From: Seriola aureovittata
Taxonomy: Eukaryota > Chordata > Actinopteri > Carangiformes > Carangidae
Assembly: GCF_021018895.1 (NCBI RefSeq)
Contig: NC_079382.1
Location: forward strand, 17,114,501-17,178,500
Reading direction: 5' to 3'
Length of the DNA: 64,000 nucleotides
Position numbers and translations under genes: made by a program. The notes under the pieces are model-generated. The model searched no databases and was not told the origin of the DNA. It worked only from the letters and a program-made list of their open reading frames with translations. The stretch's first letter is position 1. Every line of letters starts with the position of its first letter. This document shows, in pieces, positions 49,283-62,178 of the stretch.

Positions 49283-49494
49283 ATGTTCCAACGGATACTA
49301 CGGCAGTCCCACCGTACCAGGAGGCTCCTGCCAGCCCTGTGATTGCCATGGCAACCTGGACCTATCCACACCTGGCAGCTGTGATCCAATCACAGGCCAA
49401 TGTCTGCGCTGTCGGCAAGGTTATGGCGGGGCGGCATGCGACAGTTGTGCTGACGGTTACTACGGAGATGCTGTCACAGCAAAAAACTGCCAAC
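49283..49494 (+). CDS. lama2: lama2 exon W18: LE7 end and complete LE8
   Basis: Encodes CSNGYYGSPTVPGGSCQPCD, then CHGNLDLSTPGSCDPITGQC, LRCRQGYGGAACDSCADGYY and GDAVTAKNCQ. VPGGSCQPC and NLDxSxPGSCD are closer to alpha-2 than alpha-1 wording. Phase 2 to 1; acceptor GCTGCCTCCTAG, donor CAAC|GTAAGC. LE8 has all eight cysteines. Large introns (6.2 and 5.9 kb) lie on both sides. Confidence 0.95.
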
Positions 49495-51930
49495 GTAAGC
49501 AAACCGACAAACAACAAAGAGATGAATACATGTAAATCCATAGTTTGCTGCTGTAGTTTGAGTCACAGTTGAAAGCTACGTTTAGGCCATAAATTCTAGG
49601 CCCATGTATTATAGCATACTTATTTTAAAGTGACATTATATAACTTCTGACAGAAGATTGGGCACATACATCCTTTTACAAATTTGTTGGGTTCAGACAA
49701 TAAAACAACTCAGTATGATCACGTGCTTTCACAGCCTTACTTGTTCTGGTATGATCAACTGCTTATGCTGGCAGATGTTGGCAAACTCTTGATACGTGTT
49801 GCTACGTGACTGACATCGTTGACTTGGTTTACTGAACATATTACTTTTTGCTTCTTTGTGCTGTTGTTACACTGCATGTAGCGTTTAGCGTTTTTATTGG
49901 AACTGGCCACAGTGGATGCTGTTCAGCAAAATATTATTGTAGTGTAAAGGTAATTATTGTATATTCCTAGTGATATGCCATCACAGTAGGCTACCTTCCA
50001 TCAGACAGGATATTAAAGGCTGAACAGCAAACTTTGTATTTGAGTTTTTTTCTCTTTCTTTTGTGTCAATGCAGGGATTACTGTATATGTTGAGTTGTAC
50101 AGTATATTATTTAAAAGTTAAAGGCTTTTTTCATGGGGGTTAAACACATGGGGGTGCAGTGGGGGCTATAATCAGATCAAAACATTCTTCACACTGGGGC
50201 TTTAAGAGAAAACATGATCTACTTTTCAAGGAATCATTATGAAGAAAGCCTGTAGTGTAGCTTTCTTGTCTGAGATGGGACATTACACTGAAGGGGTACT
50301 ACTTCATCTATGAAACTCGATTTCAGCTAAATGATACCTTTAATCCTTCTGCTAAAACACTGAGTGGTGCACCATCTGGAGTGTGTGACTGTGCATCGGC
50401 AAGCAGCTGTGCTAGTAGGAGGTGTGATGTCGGAGCGGCCCACTGACTGCCAGCTGTGTTTAAGAGTGAGAATAAAAAGCTATACCGGTACAAAGAGATG
50501 GCAGTGAACGCAGACATACAGATGGCACTTAACCTGCGCTTTTGACGAAAACAGCGGCATTAGCAGAAAGACAGATTAACACATAGACGCTTCACAAAGA
50601 ACGATAGACAGGCCGACCAACAACTAGACAGATAAAACCGTCAGACAAGCACAAAGGCAGGAAGACAGGCTGACAGATGGTATTAATGTGTATTTGATAG
50701 TTCATTGTTCTGTAGTTGTTTCCCCTCTCCACCCAGCTAAATGGTTATTGATTAATCAGCCTGATCTATTGCTCTCCTACAGTGCTGATCGGCTGGTGTC
50801 TGGGAGATGGAGGGTTGTTATTGATCCTGTACGAATGACAAAAAACCACCAGGAATTATTAAAACACAACAACTCTCTCTTTCTCTCTCTCTCCCTCCCC
50901 ACCACTGTCAGTCTGACTCTCTCTCTCTGTCTACTTCGCTCTCCCTATCACTCCCAGTCTTAATGAATTTTATTGAGTGGAGCAGGAGAGTTCAGGCTGA
51001 GTCCATTTGTGCACTATTAGACTGTAAAAATCATTTACTTTTTCTTTTGATGTCAGAGTTCCCATCTGCAGCCATTTCCACTGCAGCCATTTTGTGTCGG
51101 CCCCTAATAGTGGTTCAGTTTAATTCAGTCACTGAATGTAAAATGGTTTCATTTGGAAAGCAAACTTGACCACAAAGCAATTTGTCTGAGGAAGAAATTC
51201 CAGAAAATTAACTCGTCCGACCATTTCTCACATGGGGAAAAGTTGTTTGCAAGTTGTTGAGAAGATGTGAGAATTACACTGTCGCACGTTCGTCCAATCA
51301 CTGGCAGAAAGTGAATATGTAGTAATTCAATAATGTAATTATGCTTCCTCCGTGTCTGACAGTTAATGAATGTTTCGCAGAGGCTTCATATAGTAGATCA
51401 ATAAACTCTTTGGGGAGTTTTGGCAAAACTCACAATTCTTATTTCACCACTCTTAATGGTCTGTCTAGTACAGTCCTCTGCACAGAGGCTCGTACTTTCT
51501 ATGTAACTGATAGGCCACAAAGTGGATTAAAGTAGAATCAAAAGACTAAAAAAGAGTCCGAACCGACATGCACTCTGTCCTGACCGGAGCCAAAGCGCAA
51601 ATCAATGCAGCATTTAACGAGTCGGAAACAATTACAACCTGACATTTTATCACAGTGTAGACTCCAAGTGTCATTTACAGTACAAACTGCTCATCTTTCT
51701 ATGATCATACCTCAGCTGAATTTTGCCCTCAACATTATAAAAAAAAAAAACACCCATTGTTTTTGTGAAAGTGGTTTAATTGTTACCTCGGATTTCCTCC
51801 CTCAAATTTTTGCTGATATGAAGTTCTTAATATTTTGATATATGCAGTAGAACAAGCTTAGCCTACAGACTCCTGTGTGTCCTACACAGGGCAGGTGACA
51901 CTTTTGAACACAAAACAATACCTCATAAAG

Positions 51931-51955
51931 TTTTTTTTTTTTTTTTTTTTTTTTT
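51931..51955. repeat. T25 homopolymer
   Basis: Twenty-five T, possibly the reverse-strand poly-A of a retroposed sequence, though no element could be identified next to it. Confidence 0.85.
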
Positions 51956-52309
51956 AAATGACACCCAAGGAAGGAAATAAGAAAGCTGTGGTAGCACAAA
52001 CCTGTTGGCTCAGGTCAAATCCAATCAGGTTTGAGCTGTGAACCACCAAATCTCTACTGTGATCTTCTGTTATGTAAATCAGAAGAGGGAAGTATTATAG
52101 TGTGTGGTCATAATGATCATATGTATTGATCTTATGTACGATAATAGCATGCAGTGTCGATTAGTCAGGTTCAGAATGCTGTGTCATATGGAAAGAAATA
52201 CGTACTTGCATTTTACTGTGCTGTGTATAAGTAAGTAAAAAGGAAGAATTAACAATCTGTGGAATCTACCTTCATTGAATTTTTATAAATGACACCACCA
52301 AGACTTTCA

Positions 52310-52400
52310 GAGGCTCTGTGGCTTCAGGGTCACTGGTTTGAGTCCCAGCTCTTTAGCTCTCATTGTGAAGAGAAAATGAGGGACGCTTGCATTTCTCTCA
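52310..52400 (+). mobile_element. Possible tRNA-derived SINE trace
   Basis: GGTCACTGGTTTGAGTCCCA contains a B-box-like GGTTTGAGTCC in the context usual for fish SINE heads (GGTTCGAGTCCCAGCTC). No A box or tail was confirmed. Confidence 0.3.
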
Positions 52401-52704
52401 ACACCTACCTTTGACACATCCGCAGTCAGACAGCTTAACCCTGAATTCCATCACTTGATCTGGCCAGTGGTCACTTTAAAGTAGTGGTAAGCAGGGGGCT
52501 GCTTAAATGCAGGATGTGTACTCAGGGTATAGACATCCTTAGATGAACACAGTGAAAAATAATAAACAGATGATCATGTGAACCAACTGCTGTGGATATA
52601 AAACAAAACAAACAAAACAAATAGGAACAAATATGCCTGTTAACAGCCATGCAACCAACAAGAAAGTTAAAGGCTGGTTTAGGCAAAGTCTGACACTCAC
52701 CCAG

Positions 52705-53226
52705 CACTTTATTAGGAACACCATACTAATAGCTGGTAGAGCCTCCCTTTGCTCTCAAAACAGCTCCAGTTCTTTGTGGCTTGGATTCCACAAGATGTTG
52801 AATTAGTCCTTTGAGATTGTGCTCCATGTTGACACATCATCACATAATTCCTGCAGGTTTATCAGCTGCACATTCAGGCTGCCAACCTCCTGTTCTAACC
52901 GGATTCAGATCTGGTGACTGGGGAAGCCTCAGAAGCACTTTGTGACATGGTGCATTATCATGCTGGACATAGCCTTTAGAAGATGGGAAATTGTGGCCAT
53001 AAAAGGATTCAGGTGGTCAGCAATACTCAGTAGGCTGTGGCATTCAAACCATGAGCGGTTTTAGAAATAGTCAAACCAGCCACAGCCCACCTACAGGCAT
53101 GCCACAGTCGAAGTCACTGAGATTATTCCGTATCTGCATGATTTCATGCATCACATTGCCGCCGCATGATTGGCTGATTGGATAATTGCATGAATAAGCA
53201 GGCATACAGGTGTTCCTAATAAAGTG
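52705..53226. mobile_element. Non-autonomous DNA element with 18-bp terminal inverted repeats
   Basis: CACTTTATTAGGAACACC at 52705-52722 is exactly complementary to GGTGTTCCTAATAAAGTG at 53209-53226. The 522-bp unit has no usable frame. This terminal sequence is widespread in fish genomes. I do not assign a superfamily. Flanking target duplications are not clear by eye. Confidence 0.8.
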
Positions 53227-55405
53227 AGGGTAAATCTATTTCTACTGCGCGGGGTATTGTATAATTCGTTTCAGTGCTGCCTGTTCCAAGGCATCTACAG
53301 GGCTACATATGTAAACAGTGGTGGCAGAAATAATGATAAAAATGACTCTTTAGCAAATATTTCAACAGCCTCTTTTCTAACAGAAAATTTCCACTTTACA
53401 TATTTACCTTGAATGTGGGTTAGATTTGCATTTGGTTTTGAACTGCAATTTATGTATAGTTAATAGATTATAACGTCGGGAACATCTAAAAACGTGACAT
53501 TGTAGTGCTCATAATATAGAGTAAATTATCAATAACCTCTCCTGCAGTTAGTCCATATGACTGGCTACTGGTTTTCTGGGTAGCAAACATAATGTATTTC
53601 ATTTTTGCAACGAGTTGTCATCTTCACCATCAAGGCCAGCTCTGAAAATTAGACAGAAAAAAAAAACTCACACATACACAACAAAAAGCAACATTTTATC
53701 CCACAACAAGGCTCGCATTGTAGCGACTGACAGAACGGAGTCCAGATGGTCCCCGAAGGGTGAGACTGGGGGGTGAGAGACTGTGTGTGAGAGTCTGTGT
53801 GAAACAGAGACAGACGTATATTGTGCATGTTTTCTTGTATGTTTAATCAGGCGGTTGTGTGTGTACATCTGCGTGTGTGTGTGGGAGAGGATGCTTGCCC
53901 TCTTTCATTTGTGTGTGAAGCAGAAATAAGTGTACGTTGTGTACTGTAAGTGTGTTGCATAATTGTGTGTGTTTGTGGACATCTGTTGTACCCCTCTCTC
54001 TCGCTCTCGTTCTCTCTCACTTTCCCATCCCACACTCAGGTCTGTCCTTCTGTCTCTTTTACATCTAAGAGGAGAGAATGGTAGGAGGCAAAACAGGCTA
54101 CGAATATGCATTTGTGTGTATGCGATGTGGTTTGTGCTACTAATTTCTTGAGAAGGTGTATGTTTTGTTTTTTTTTGTTTTGTTTTTGTGTGTGTGTGTG
54201 TGCGCATGACAGCCCATCTACCAGATGGGAGCTGTAATGTTCAAGCTTTTAATTGTATATCTAAGGGGTTGATTGGCGTGTGTGGGTGTGTCTTTTTTTT
54301 TCCCCCAGTAGGATTTAAACACACAAAGTTAAGAACTGTTGAAGTCCAGCAAAGTATCACCAGTAGAGAAAGAAAGAAAGAGAGAGAGAGAGATAGAAAG
54401 AGACAGAGTTGAAAGGTCTTATGTGGGAATATGTTTTGATGTTTCTGGAACTAACCCATTCATAGAGCATAAAAACTGCACACACATGACAAAAGACCAT
54501 GAACTGAAAGTTACGCAAGCATTTTCAGTGCTGGAGAGGCAGCAAGAGAAGAGAAGAGAATCGTCTTATGATTTATAAAGTTTCCGTGAATGAACTGTCA
54601 TTAACAAAGGAAATAACCTCTCCAAATAACTCAAGGCAAACTGCTTCATTTTGATTTGAAGGTGACCAGTTCAATAACTGCTAGTCTTGTTTTTTAGGGA
54701 TAATTATTCTCTTTTTTGTAAACATTTCTTAGCTTCCCTGTGCACGAGGAGCACCTTCTTTTGGCACTGCTTCCTCCATTGTGTTGTGCATTCCTCATCT
54801 TTGCAGTTTAAGTGCCGGGAAAGTTATGTATTTACACATCTGTGAACTGTTCAGACCTAAATGACGTGTCAGTGTTTTGGTTGAACTGGAAGTGGTAAAG
54901 AGGTACACAGCTTTTCCTGAAGGGAAGGCTCACAAGCTACTCTTTGTTTTCTCGTGTGATTTGCTTTAACTTTTTATCTTTCTCATGTGAACGGGAATGA
55001 ATTTGTGCAGGTGTTTGGGCAGATTTCCGTACCAGAGCTTCATCAGAGCAAACAGGGCAAATTTACATTCTCAAATAAATGATAATGTCGTTTCTATATA
55101 CAAAATATAATCTGGCAAAACTAAGTCAGCCCCCTCGATTTAAGAATCTACTTTGGCAATAGAAGATTTTCTCTAAAGTGCAGTGAGCAGGATATTAAAG
55201 TGCATATTTACAGCTAATCCTGAAGAAGACCTTAAGCGGGATCTGAGCTCTTAGCCAGTCTACTGTAGCGTGAAGTAAGCACACTCACTAACTTGTGTTA
55301 TTGTTAAACCAATATTTGTTATTATAGTTTGTCCTCGTATAGAAATTTTGCCGTTAGTAAATGATAATTAATGTAAAACCTCTCCTCTCCTCTCCCCTCC
55401 TGCAG

Positions 55406-55512
55406 CCTGTCAGTGCCACACTAATGGCTCAGTATATGAGGTGTGCAATAAAGAGACGGGACAGTGCCAGTGTAAAGAAAATGTGGTTGGACGACAGTGT
55501 GACGAATGTATG
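55406..55512 (+). CDS. lama2: lama2 exon W19: LE9
   Basis: Encodes the first seven cysteines of LE9: PCQCHTNGSVYEVCNKETGQ, then CQCKENVVGRQCDECM. It ends at phase 0 (ATG|GTAAGT) without the eighth cysteine, which must come from the next exon. Both the canonical exon at 57444 and the extra exon at 56251 provide a cysteine at the right place. The acceptor is very strong (CTCCTCTCCCCTCCTGCAG). Confidence 0.95.
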
Positions 55513-56077
55513 GTAAGTATGTGATAGCACTGTTCCTCTTTATATTTATTTATTTTTAAATGTATTCATTTCCTACGTATTCTGTACCAGTTTGTTGTAA
55601 TCTTGCAAAATCATATGGTTTTGAGTGTTATAACCCCAAACACATGCTCTTATATGTACTTTGTTTCTCATTACTTTACATTCAATTTAACCAACAATGT
55701 GGTGGATATGTGGCAGGTCAGAAGCTGATTTATGTTCCTTCAAATAATAATTCTCCAATAGCACTTACTGCTGTAATATAAGGGATATAATATGACGAAT
55801 TAAGGGCCTCTAAGTCCTTGTAACTCAATCAGTATCCTGCAGAAATCAGTCTGCTGTGTATTTTGATGCACCACTGTTCAGTTTTTATTATGTCAGCTAT
55901 CGGGCCATAACAGGTGAAGTCTGGAGCACAATCAGGTTTCAGCATTATATCAAAATGTTACACAAAACAGCTTTTATTATTTAAAATATAACTAACTGCT
56001 TTATCTTTTCTTGTGTATGTTTGGCTCTTTTATTATGAACAACTAAAACTAAAATCATAATAATGATATAATGATTA

Positions 56078-56107
56078 CGATGATGATGATGATGATGATG
56101 ATGATGA
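56078..56107. repeat. (GAT)n trinucleotide repeat
   Basis: Ten GAT units. Confidence 0.95.
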
Positions 56108-56250
56108 ATAGTGTTAGATATTTATTTTTATTCCTATACTTTTTTCACTTCTTATACTTTCAGTTTGTTGTTTATATTTTTCCCGCTCACTTATTGTCAT
56201 TGGTCCCCTGTCTGCCCCTGCTCCACCCACCTGTGTTGTGATTGGTCCAG

Positions 56251-56523
56251 CCTAACTGCTGGTGGGATGCTGAGCGTCAGGATTGCGTGCCCTGTCGCTG
56301 CAGCCTTCACGGCTCTATGTCTCAGCGCTGTGACGTTGAGGGGCGCTGCATCTGTCGCCCCGGCTTTGTGGGCCGGCGCTGTGACCTGCGCCGCCAAGGT
56401 TATGAGAGACGAGAGACACGGCGGCCCGTGGAGCGTGTTCCTATGGAAACTGTGCAGCAGAGATGGGTGGGGCCGTCCCGCACAGGGGGTTGTCCCAGGG
56501 GAGCATATAGGCCTAAGACGGGG
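56251..56523 (+). CDS. Candidate extra (duplicated) LE-type exon between W19 and W20
   Basis: A GC-rich open stretch after TTGGTCCAG reads PNCWWDAERQDCVPCRCSLH, GSMSQRCDVEGRCICRPGFV, GRRCDLRRQGYERRE. Against W20 its cysteines at residues 12, 15, 17, 27, 33, 35 and 44 align without a gap, and both start with proline at phase 0. The cysteine expected at residue 47 is arginine (CGC, one transition from TGC). With the donor at 56524 (GGG|GTAAAA) the exon is 91 codons, phase 0 to 0, and could be included without frameshift. A donor at 56399 (CAAG|GTTATG) would give 148 nt, phase 1, allowing use instead of W20 but breaking the LE fold. The tail after residue 55 is arginine-rich and not laminin-like. 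It may be a cassette exon, a young duplicate or a decaying one. Confidence 0.45.
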
Positions 56524-57443
56524 GTAAAACACACTGCATGTGGATTGCACTGGTGTGTTTTAAGTAGCATGGGTGTGTTTCTGTTTTTTTGGTGTGCAGA
56601 AATGTTATAGTTGCAGAGACTTGTTGCGGGTTAGGGTTTAAAACACATTTTACATATTTGCTCTCATGCAGTCATGGTTTTGGGGCCTGGAGTTTAAAAA
56701 TATTACATGGAAAGCGAGGCGTTGTACATAAGGGTTTCACTAGCATGGGTGTTTGTGTGTTTTTCTGTGACATTATGTAGGGAAACATACACATAATGAG
56801 CTTTCTTTGAAACATGTTAATACATTCGTGCCAGTTAGGCATCATCAAAAAATGGCACCTTTTAAAGTAACTCAAGATGTTTGTTGTTCCTGAATTGGTG
56901 TTGTAGATGACATTATTTTTAGGAAAATCACACTGCTCATGATTCTTTTCTGAGGTAGCCACATTTGTTTTTCATTTTCAGCTGAACTGCACCTTATTCA
57001 AATATTTTTATATAGAAATTTTTCAAAAGATTGTCACCATTGGCTTGGCTGGCCTACTGGACTCTTTGTGAATGTGTGGGTCCCGTGTGATGAACCAGCA
57101 TGCATGACATTGTTTTAGTTTCCCAAGCAGCAACAAGGAGGCATTCAGACAGTCAGGCAGCTTTCAAAGTCCTAATCCAGTTTTCAGTTTGCTTCTAAAC
57201 TGAAGACAAAATAGAATTTTTAAAAAATTCAGTCGTCATTGAGTTCAAAAGACTGAAAATATATTGAAAAGGATGTAATCTTTATTTCTTCCTTTCTTAT
57301 TTAGTCTTCAGAAATGAGACTTGTATCTCATGTTGTAACCTGCTTGTTTTGTGTGGCTGCAACTTGTCTTACCCTAACTTCACTATCTATTCTCAGATGA
57401 TTTTATAACTGCCAACCTGTTGTCTGTAATTGTGTATCTCCAG

Positions 57444-57624
57444 CCTCAGACCCATGGCATTACCACAGGTGGACAGTGTGTCCCGTGTCACTGTAACTCG
57501 TTTGGTTCCAAGTCGTTTGACTGTGATGAAACCGGTCAGTGTCGCTGTCAGCCGGGCGTCACCGGACCCAAATGTGACCGCTGCTCACGAGGATTTTTCA
57601 ACTTCCAGGAGGGCGGCTGCACAC
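57444..57624 (+). CDS. lama2: lama2 exon W20: LE9 end and LE10
   Basis: Encodes PQTHGITTGGQCVPCHCNSF, then GSKSFDCDETGQCRCQPGVT and GPKCDRCSRGFFNFQEGGCT. NSFGSKSFDC, CQPGVTG and FNFQEGGC are almost word-for-word mammalian alpha-2 as I recall it, and are the best single evidence for lama2. Phase 0 to 1; acceptor GTGTATCTCCAG, donor ACAC|GTAAGC. All eight LE10 cysteines are present. Confidence 0.96.
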
Positions 57625-60600
57625 GTAAGCACAAACAGTGGGATAGATGGCGCTTCTTTGATATTAGCCAACAGAACAAAAGTAGCTCAGGCCACAGGAA
57701 AGCATGTAGTTTTGTCCTGTACTTATTGTACTTTGCAATGAAAGTAATGTCAGCAATCACAAAATGCTGTCCTTATGAAACTGCTGCTCTGTGCTTTTTT
57801 TCATTTGAAGTTTACACAAATTGTCTGCAGAGTAATTCTATTTGAAAAGCTATTATGTCATGTCAAAAATGCATGTGAAACCTGTCACATCATTTTATAA
57901 TTATTGCAAAGCAAAATCTTTTTTTTCCCCACAGGCAGGACAAAGTAGAAACACTTGGAAGGAAAAAAAAATGCAAACATTGCAAAAATGTTCTGAATGC
58001 CGGCCTGTGGCTTCAGTTACCTGCATGCTGCTATGCACTATGTCAGTGTGGGCATTTCTTTAGTTCTAGTTTCACATGGACATGATATAGTTTGTATCTA
58101 TGGCTAAACCTCAAACTTATTATTTTTTATAAATCAGACTTCCAGGAGTTATGAAAATTTATTGCCATTGATGATTGTCTATGTCTAACACTACACTGTA
58201 TATTATAAATAGTTCAGCCGTTCTCCCCAGAGTCATGAAACATGCATCTTGGCAAAAACTACAGCTACATCAAACAAAACAGCCATTTTTACATATAGAT
58301 CCATAAGGGAAGAGACCAATGAAAGACAGAAATAAAGGAAGCAAATGGTGAAGATTAAAGAATTTAGACCCAGTTTCTGCAAGACAGTGGAAAAATGATT
58401 GTTGAAGAGAATCTAGCTGCTGATTGATATGGATATCCTTGAAGGTTGACACACAGAATAATAATGACATGACCAATAAATTATGGAGCTTCTTGGGTGA
58501 ATAAGCACAACAGCTGATAATTATTATTCCAAGAATGTTTAAGGAAGAGTTGTAGTTTATTACATAAAGCAAATCAAATTTTGTTCATTTAGTTTTTAGA
58601 TTTCTGTTTATTTACAATATATTAACACTTTTTTTTCTTTACTTCCTGTCCTTTAATGATAAGTGATATACATAGAACTATGACTGACCAGCTAATTCAA
58701 TTTCCACACTTTCACTGAAAGACCTTCATCTTCCTGTAGCAGTGATTCAGAGTTAAATCAGTTGCAATTTAACACCAAGCACGTCTGTATTTACACCTCA
58801 AATTAAAGGTCAAGGTTTGCCCAAATTGTACAGCCGCATGTCGCTGATTCGGACGTGCAGCAAGGCAAGCTGGTGTTGGATATCCGCTCTGCACGTAGTG
58901 GAGATGGGATTTATTTTTGCCGGTGTGAGAACAACAAAAAAAAAAGTTTCTGTGAAATATAGAAAATAAAATAAAGTGTGATATTCCTCATATAGCAAGA
59001 TTGTGTAACCATTGAAACCATAAATGGCACATTCTTAATGTTACAAATGAAAAGTTGAATTCATATGCAACAACACACACCCTTGTGTTGCAGCCAGAGG
59101 CTCAGGTGAACCACTGGTTTATCTTGCAGTGATTTTATTTCTGCACTTTCCATAGAAAAACAAAGCAGCATGCAGTGGCTTCCTGAGGTATTTAGAGTCC
59201 TTCACTTTTTGCACACTTTTGTGTTGGAGATTGAGTTGTAAATGAAAAAAAAGAAGCAATATTTTCTCATTAATCCACACTCAATAACCCATAAAGGGAC
59301 AAAGATTTTAGAAATTTTAGCAAATTTATTAAAAAGAAATCTCACTTTGACAGAAAATATTCAGACCCTGTAGAAACCTCTGGCTCTTCTTTGGTAAGTC
59401 TCTATAAGTGTTTTACTTAATCCCATTCTTCCTGGTAGATCCTGTCAAGCTCCATCAGATCGGGTGGGAAGCGTCTGTGATCTTCTGGTCTCTCCACAGA
59501 TGTTCTATGGGGCCTAAGTTTGGGCTTTTGGTGGGCCAGTTGAGGACAGTCAGAGACTTATCTCAGAGTCACTCCAGTGTTGTCTTGGCTGTATGCTTTG
59601 GGTCAGTGCTGTGCTGAAAGGTGAACTGTTGCCCCAGTCTCAGGTTGTGCCAGACAGCCAAATTTGGAGTCTTGCTGGTTCCAAAGTCTTCTCCTGGGAA
59701 CATGCAAAGCTTTAGAAATGATTTTATACCTCTGCCCTGATCTATATCTCACCACAATTTTATCACAAAGGTCTACAGAGAGGTTCCTTGGACCTCATGG
59801 CTTAGTTAAGATTTCTAAAAACATGTTTTCAGTTTGTCATTTTTGATGACCGAGTGTAGAGTGATAGGCAAGAAGGGCAATTTTAACCATTTATAATTAA
59901 ATCAACAGCACAATAAAGTGTTGAAAAAAATGAAGGGGTCTGAATAAATTCTGAAGCCACTATACGATCTGCTCTTTACTGTTAACTCGCAACTGCAATG
60001 AAAAACACAGAGTGAAAGATGTTCCTCTACTACTGCTTCAAAACGTGTTTGCCTTACTCTAAGGCATCAGCTGCTGCGGCACACTCACAAACATCACTTC
60101 AGTATAAACTACTAAACTTTGCATACTGCAGCCCCGAAAAAACATATTACACCAATGTATTTGAAATACAGACATTGCCTTCCATTGCATTCCTTTTATA
60201 AACAATAAGTTAACAGTAGGATTATACCAAAGTAGTAAACATAACCATAGAATTACCAATTTGCCTCCAGCTCTTGCTCAATTCAATACACTCAGTCTGG
60301 TTGGTTAGTGTAGTATGAGCAGGAGCGTATGGTGGCTAATGTTAGCCAAGGCTAGGAGTAAAGGATATTACTGCTAACATTCGCTAACACTATGGCTGAG
60401 ACGGGACTTTTGTCTACTTGTACCTGTGTTTTGTAATTGCCACTTGTGGCCACAGGGGGTGCTGTAGAGCAAAAGTTACATAAACTCACTTTCACGTATA
60501 ACTCCTAGCTTAGACTAATGCTAGCTTTTAATAGCTGCTGCTGGGTACTGCAGTCGGCAAGTCAGAAGTGGTAATCATTGCAGAGTAAGAGATGTTATTG

Positions 60601-62041
60601 TTGTTAGCTGACAAAGAAGACAATGGAGCACAATATTTTTCAGATGTATCTGTGGTGAACTGGTCAAAAAATTTACATGTGGAAGCAATTAACTGTTATT
60701 GTTGCCTGAGGGGTTGTTATATCACCCAAAAACACTTTATCGTGTTATCATTAAATGTCTATTCCTGGCCAGGAACATAAGGAAATATGCCCTAAAAACT
60801 TGGCAACCTGTGCAACAGTTCCTACAAGCCCAAAATGAGGATTAAGCACTGATGCATCCCAAATATGACTGAATAGCTTTCCCCCACAAAGCTCCTCATG
60901 CAGTATATTATTGATGCCAACCGATATTGACAGCCAAGAAGAAATAATAAGTTAGCCAGAAAATCTGGTCATACAGCGAAAAGACAAGATAGCACTGGGA
61001 ATTATTAGCTTTGATTCATATTAAGATCAATACCATGGGGCAGTGGTCAGGTTGCAGGAATAATATGCTGGCTTGTGTTTAATGTTCCAGGGAATTTACT
61101 GCAGTCAAGTCAAAATACAAATGTGGTTTCCAAAAATGAAATAATATCCAAAAAAAAAACTTTCATTGACAGTTTGCATGAATTAATCAGTTGGGTGCCA
61201 TTCTGTAACATTTTTTAGGAAGCTTGACATCATTAAATCAATTGAAATATCAATAAAATGATAGAAGTCTCCTCTTAAAAATTCCTTCACGGTTCATGAG
61301 CATTAACATTTGAATTCAACCAGGAGCGAGGAAAAAGAGTCCTCCGCCATTGGCAACCGTGGGAAATGTTTGAGTAAGTTAAGTGGTATTGAATAAATTG
61401 AAATGAGCAACACTGGAGGATTACCAGTGTTGGGGATTAGACTATCTCTTACTATGAACAACTCAATCTTTATGCAGTAACTCAAAAGTAATAGCAGTAG
61501 CAGTAGCATTAATTCAAATTGCTATCAAACTGAAACTATTTTATTTGAGGGCCAGTTCTTATATTTCAGTATGCACATAACATTCACCTCAGGCTCTTTA
61601 ATAAACAGTAAACATTTTCTCTGGCACGTCTACTTCTCTGGAAGTTGTCAAATAATATAAACATAAGGACAGTTTTTCCCTGTTTCACAAATTCACAAGC
61701 GTCCAACTAGACTCTACACCCTCAGCAAAATGTTTCTCCCAGGTTTAAGTTCCCTACAAAATGTGTCAAGCCACCTTCCCTGTTCTCAATACCAGACACA
61801 ATGTTTTTGTTTGTTTGGAGTCTGTAAGCCAGCACGCCATGTTGTGAAAGAAAAACTGTGTCATTGTTAAGAATTTAAAAAAAAAAAAAGAAAAAGAAAG
61901 TTTTTAGGTGTTTTTTTTGACAACATTTTTGATTATTTTTTAAGACATGTTTTTGTCTTTCAAGTTTATTCGAAAACCATTTAAAATCTTCTTCTTTTTC
62001 TACGCGCTTTCCCCTTAACTCCTCTCCTCTGTCTCTTGCAG
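57625..62041 (+). other. lama2 intron (4.4 kb)
   Basis: Contains the inverted-repeat element at 59173-59963. A stretch near 60430-60500 has a GCCACTTGTGGCCA palindrome. No gene was recognised. Confidence 0.7.
59173..59963. mobile_element. Non-autonomous Tc1-like/DNA transposon remnant
   Basis: The ends are inverted: AGTGGCTTCCTGAGGTATTT at the left and TGAATAAATTCTGAAGCCAC at the right, complementary over AGTGGCTTC and loosely beyond. The internal wording (ATTCAGACCC, CTCCATCAGATCGGGTGG, GGGGTCTGAATAA) is a very common fish DNA element. No open transposase remains. Superfamily is uncertain. Confidence 0.7.
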
Positions 62042-62178
62042 CCTGTCAGTGCGGCCATGTGGGAGATAACTGCGACGCTAACACGGGACAGTGCATCTGC
62101 CCTCCCAACACTATTGGTGAGAGGTGCGACCGCTGTGCTCCAAACTACTGGGGCCATGACATCGTAACTGGATGCAAG
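62042..62178 (+). CDS. lama2: lama2 exon W21: LE11
   Basis: Encodes PCQCGHVGDNCDANTGQCIC, then PPNTIGERCDRCAPNYWGHD and IVTGCK, a complete LE11. CPPNTIGExC and APNxWGH match alpha-2. Phase 1 to 0; acceptor CTGTCTCTTGCAG, donor AAG|GTAGGC. Separated from W20 by a 4.4-kb intron. Confidence 0.95.

Larger units (their letters stand above)
49495..55405 (+). other. lama2 intron (5.9 kb)
   Basis: Contains a T25 run (51931-51955), a possible tRNA-derived SINE trace near 52310-52400 (GGTTTGAGTCCC resembles a B box), the inverted-repeat element at 52705-53226, and TG-rich patches at 53780-54200. The rest shows nothing that I recognise. Confidence 0.7.
55513..57443 (+). other. lama2 intron region containing the extra LE exon
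   Basis: Outside the candidate exon at 56251-56523 the sequence is AT-rich, with a (GAT)n repeat at 56078-56107 about 140 bp upstream of the candidate acceptor. Confidence 0.7.

Noticed and set aside
59408..59617. Plus-strand 69-residue open frame at 59408-59617
   Set aside because: It lies inside a non-autonomous DNA element and shows no transposase or other domain.
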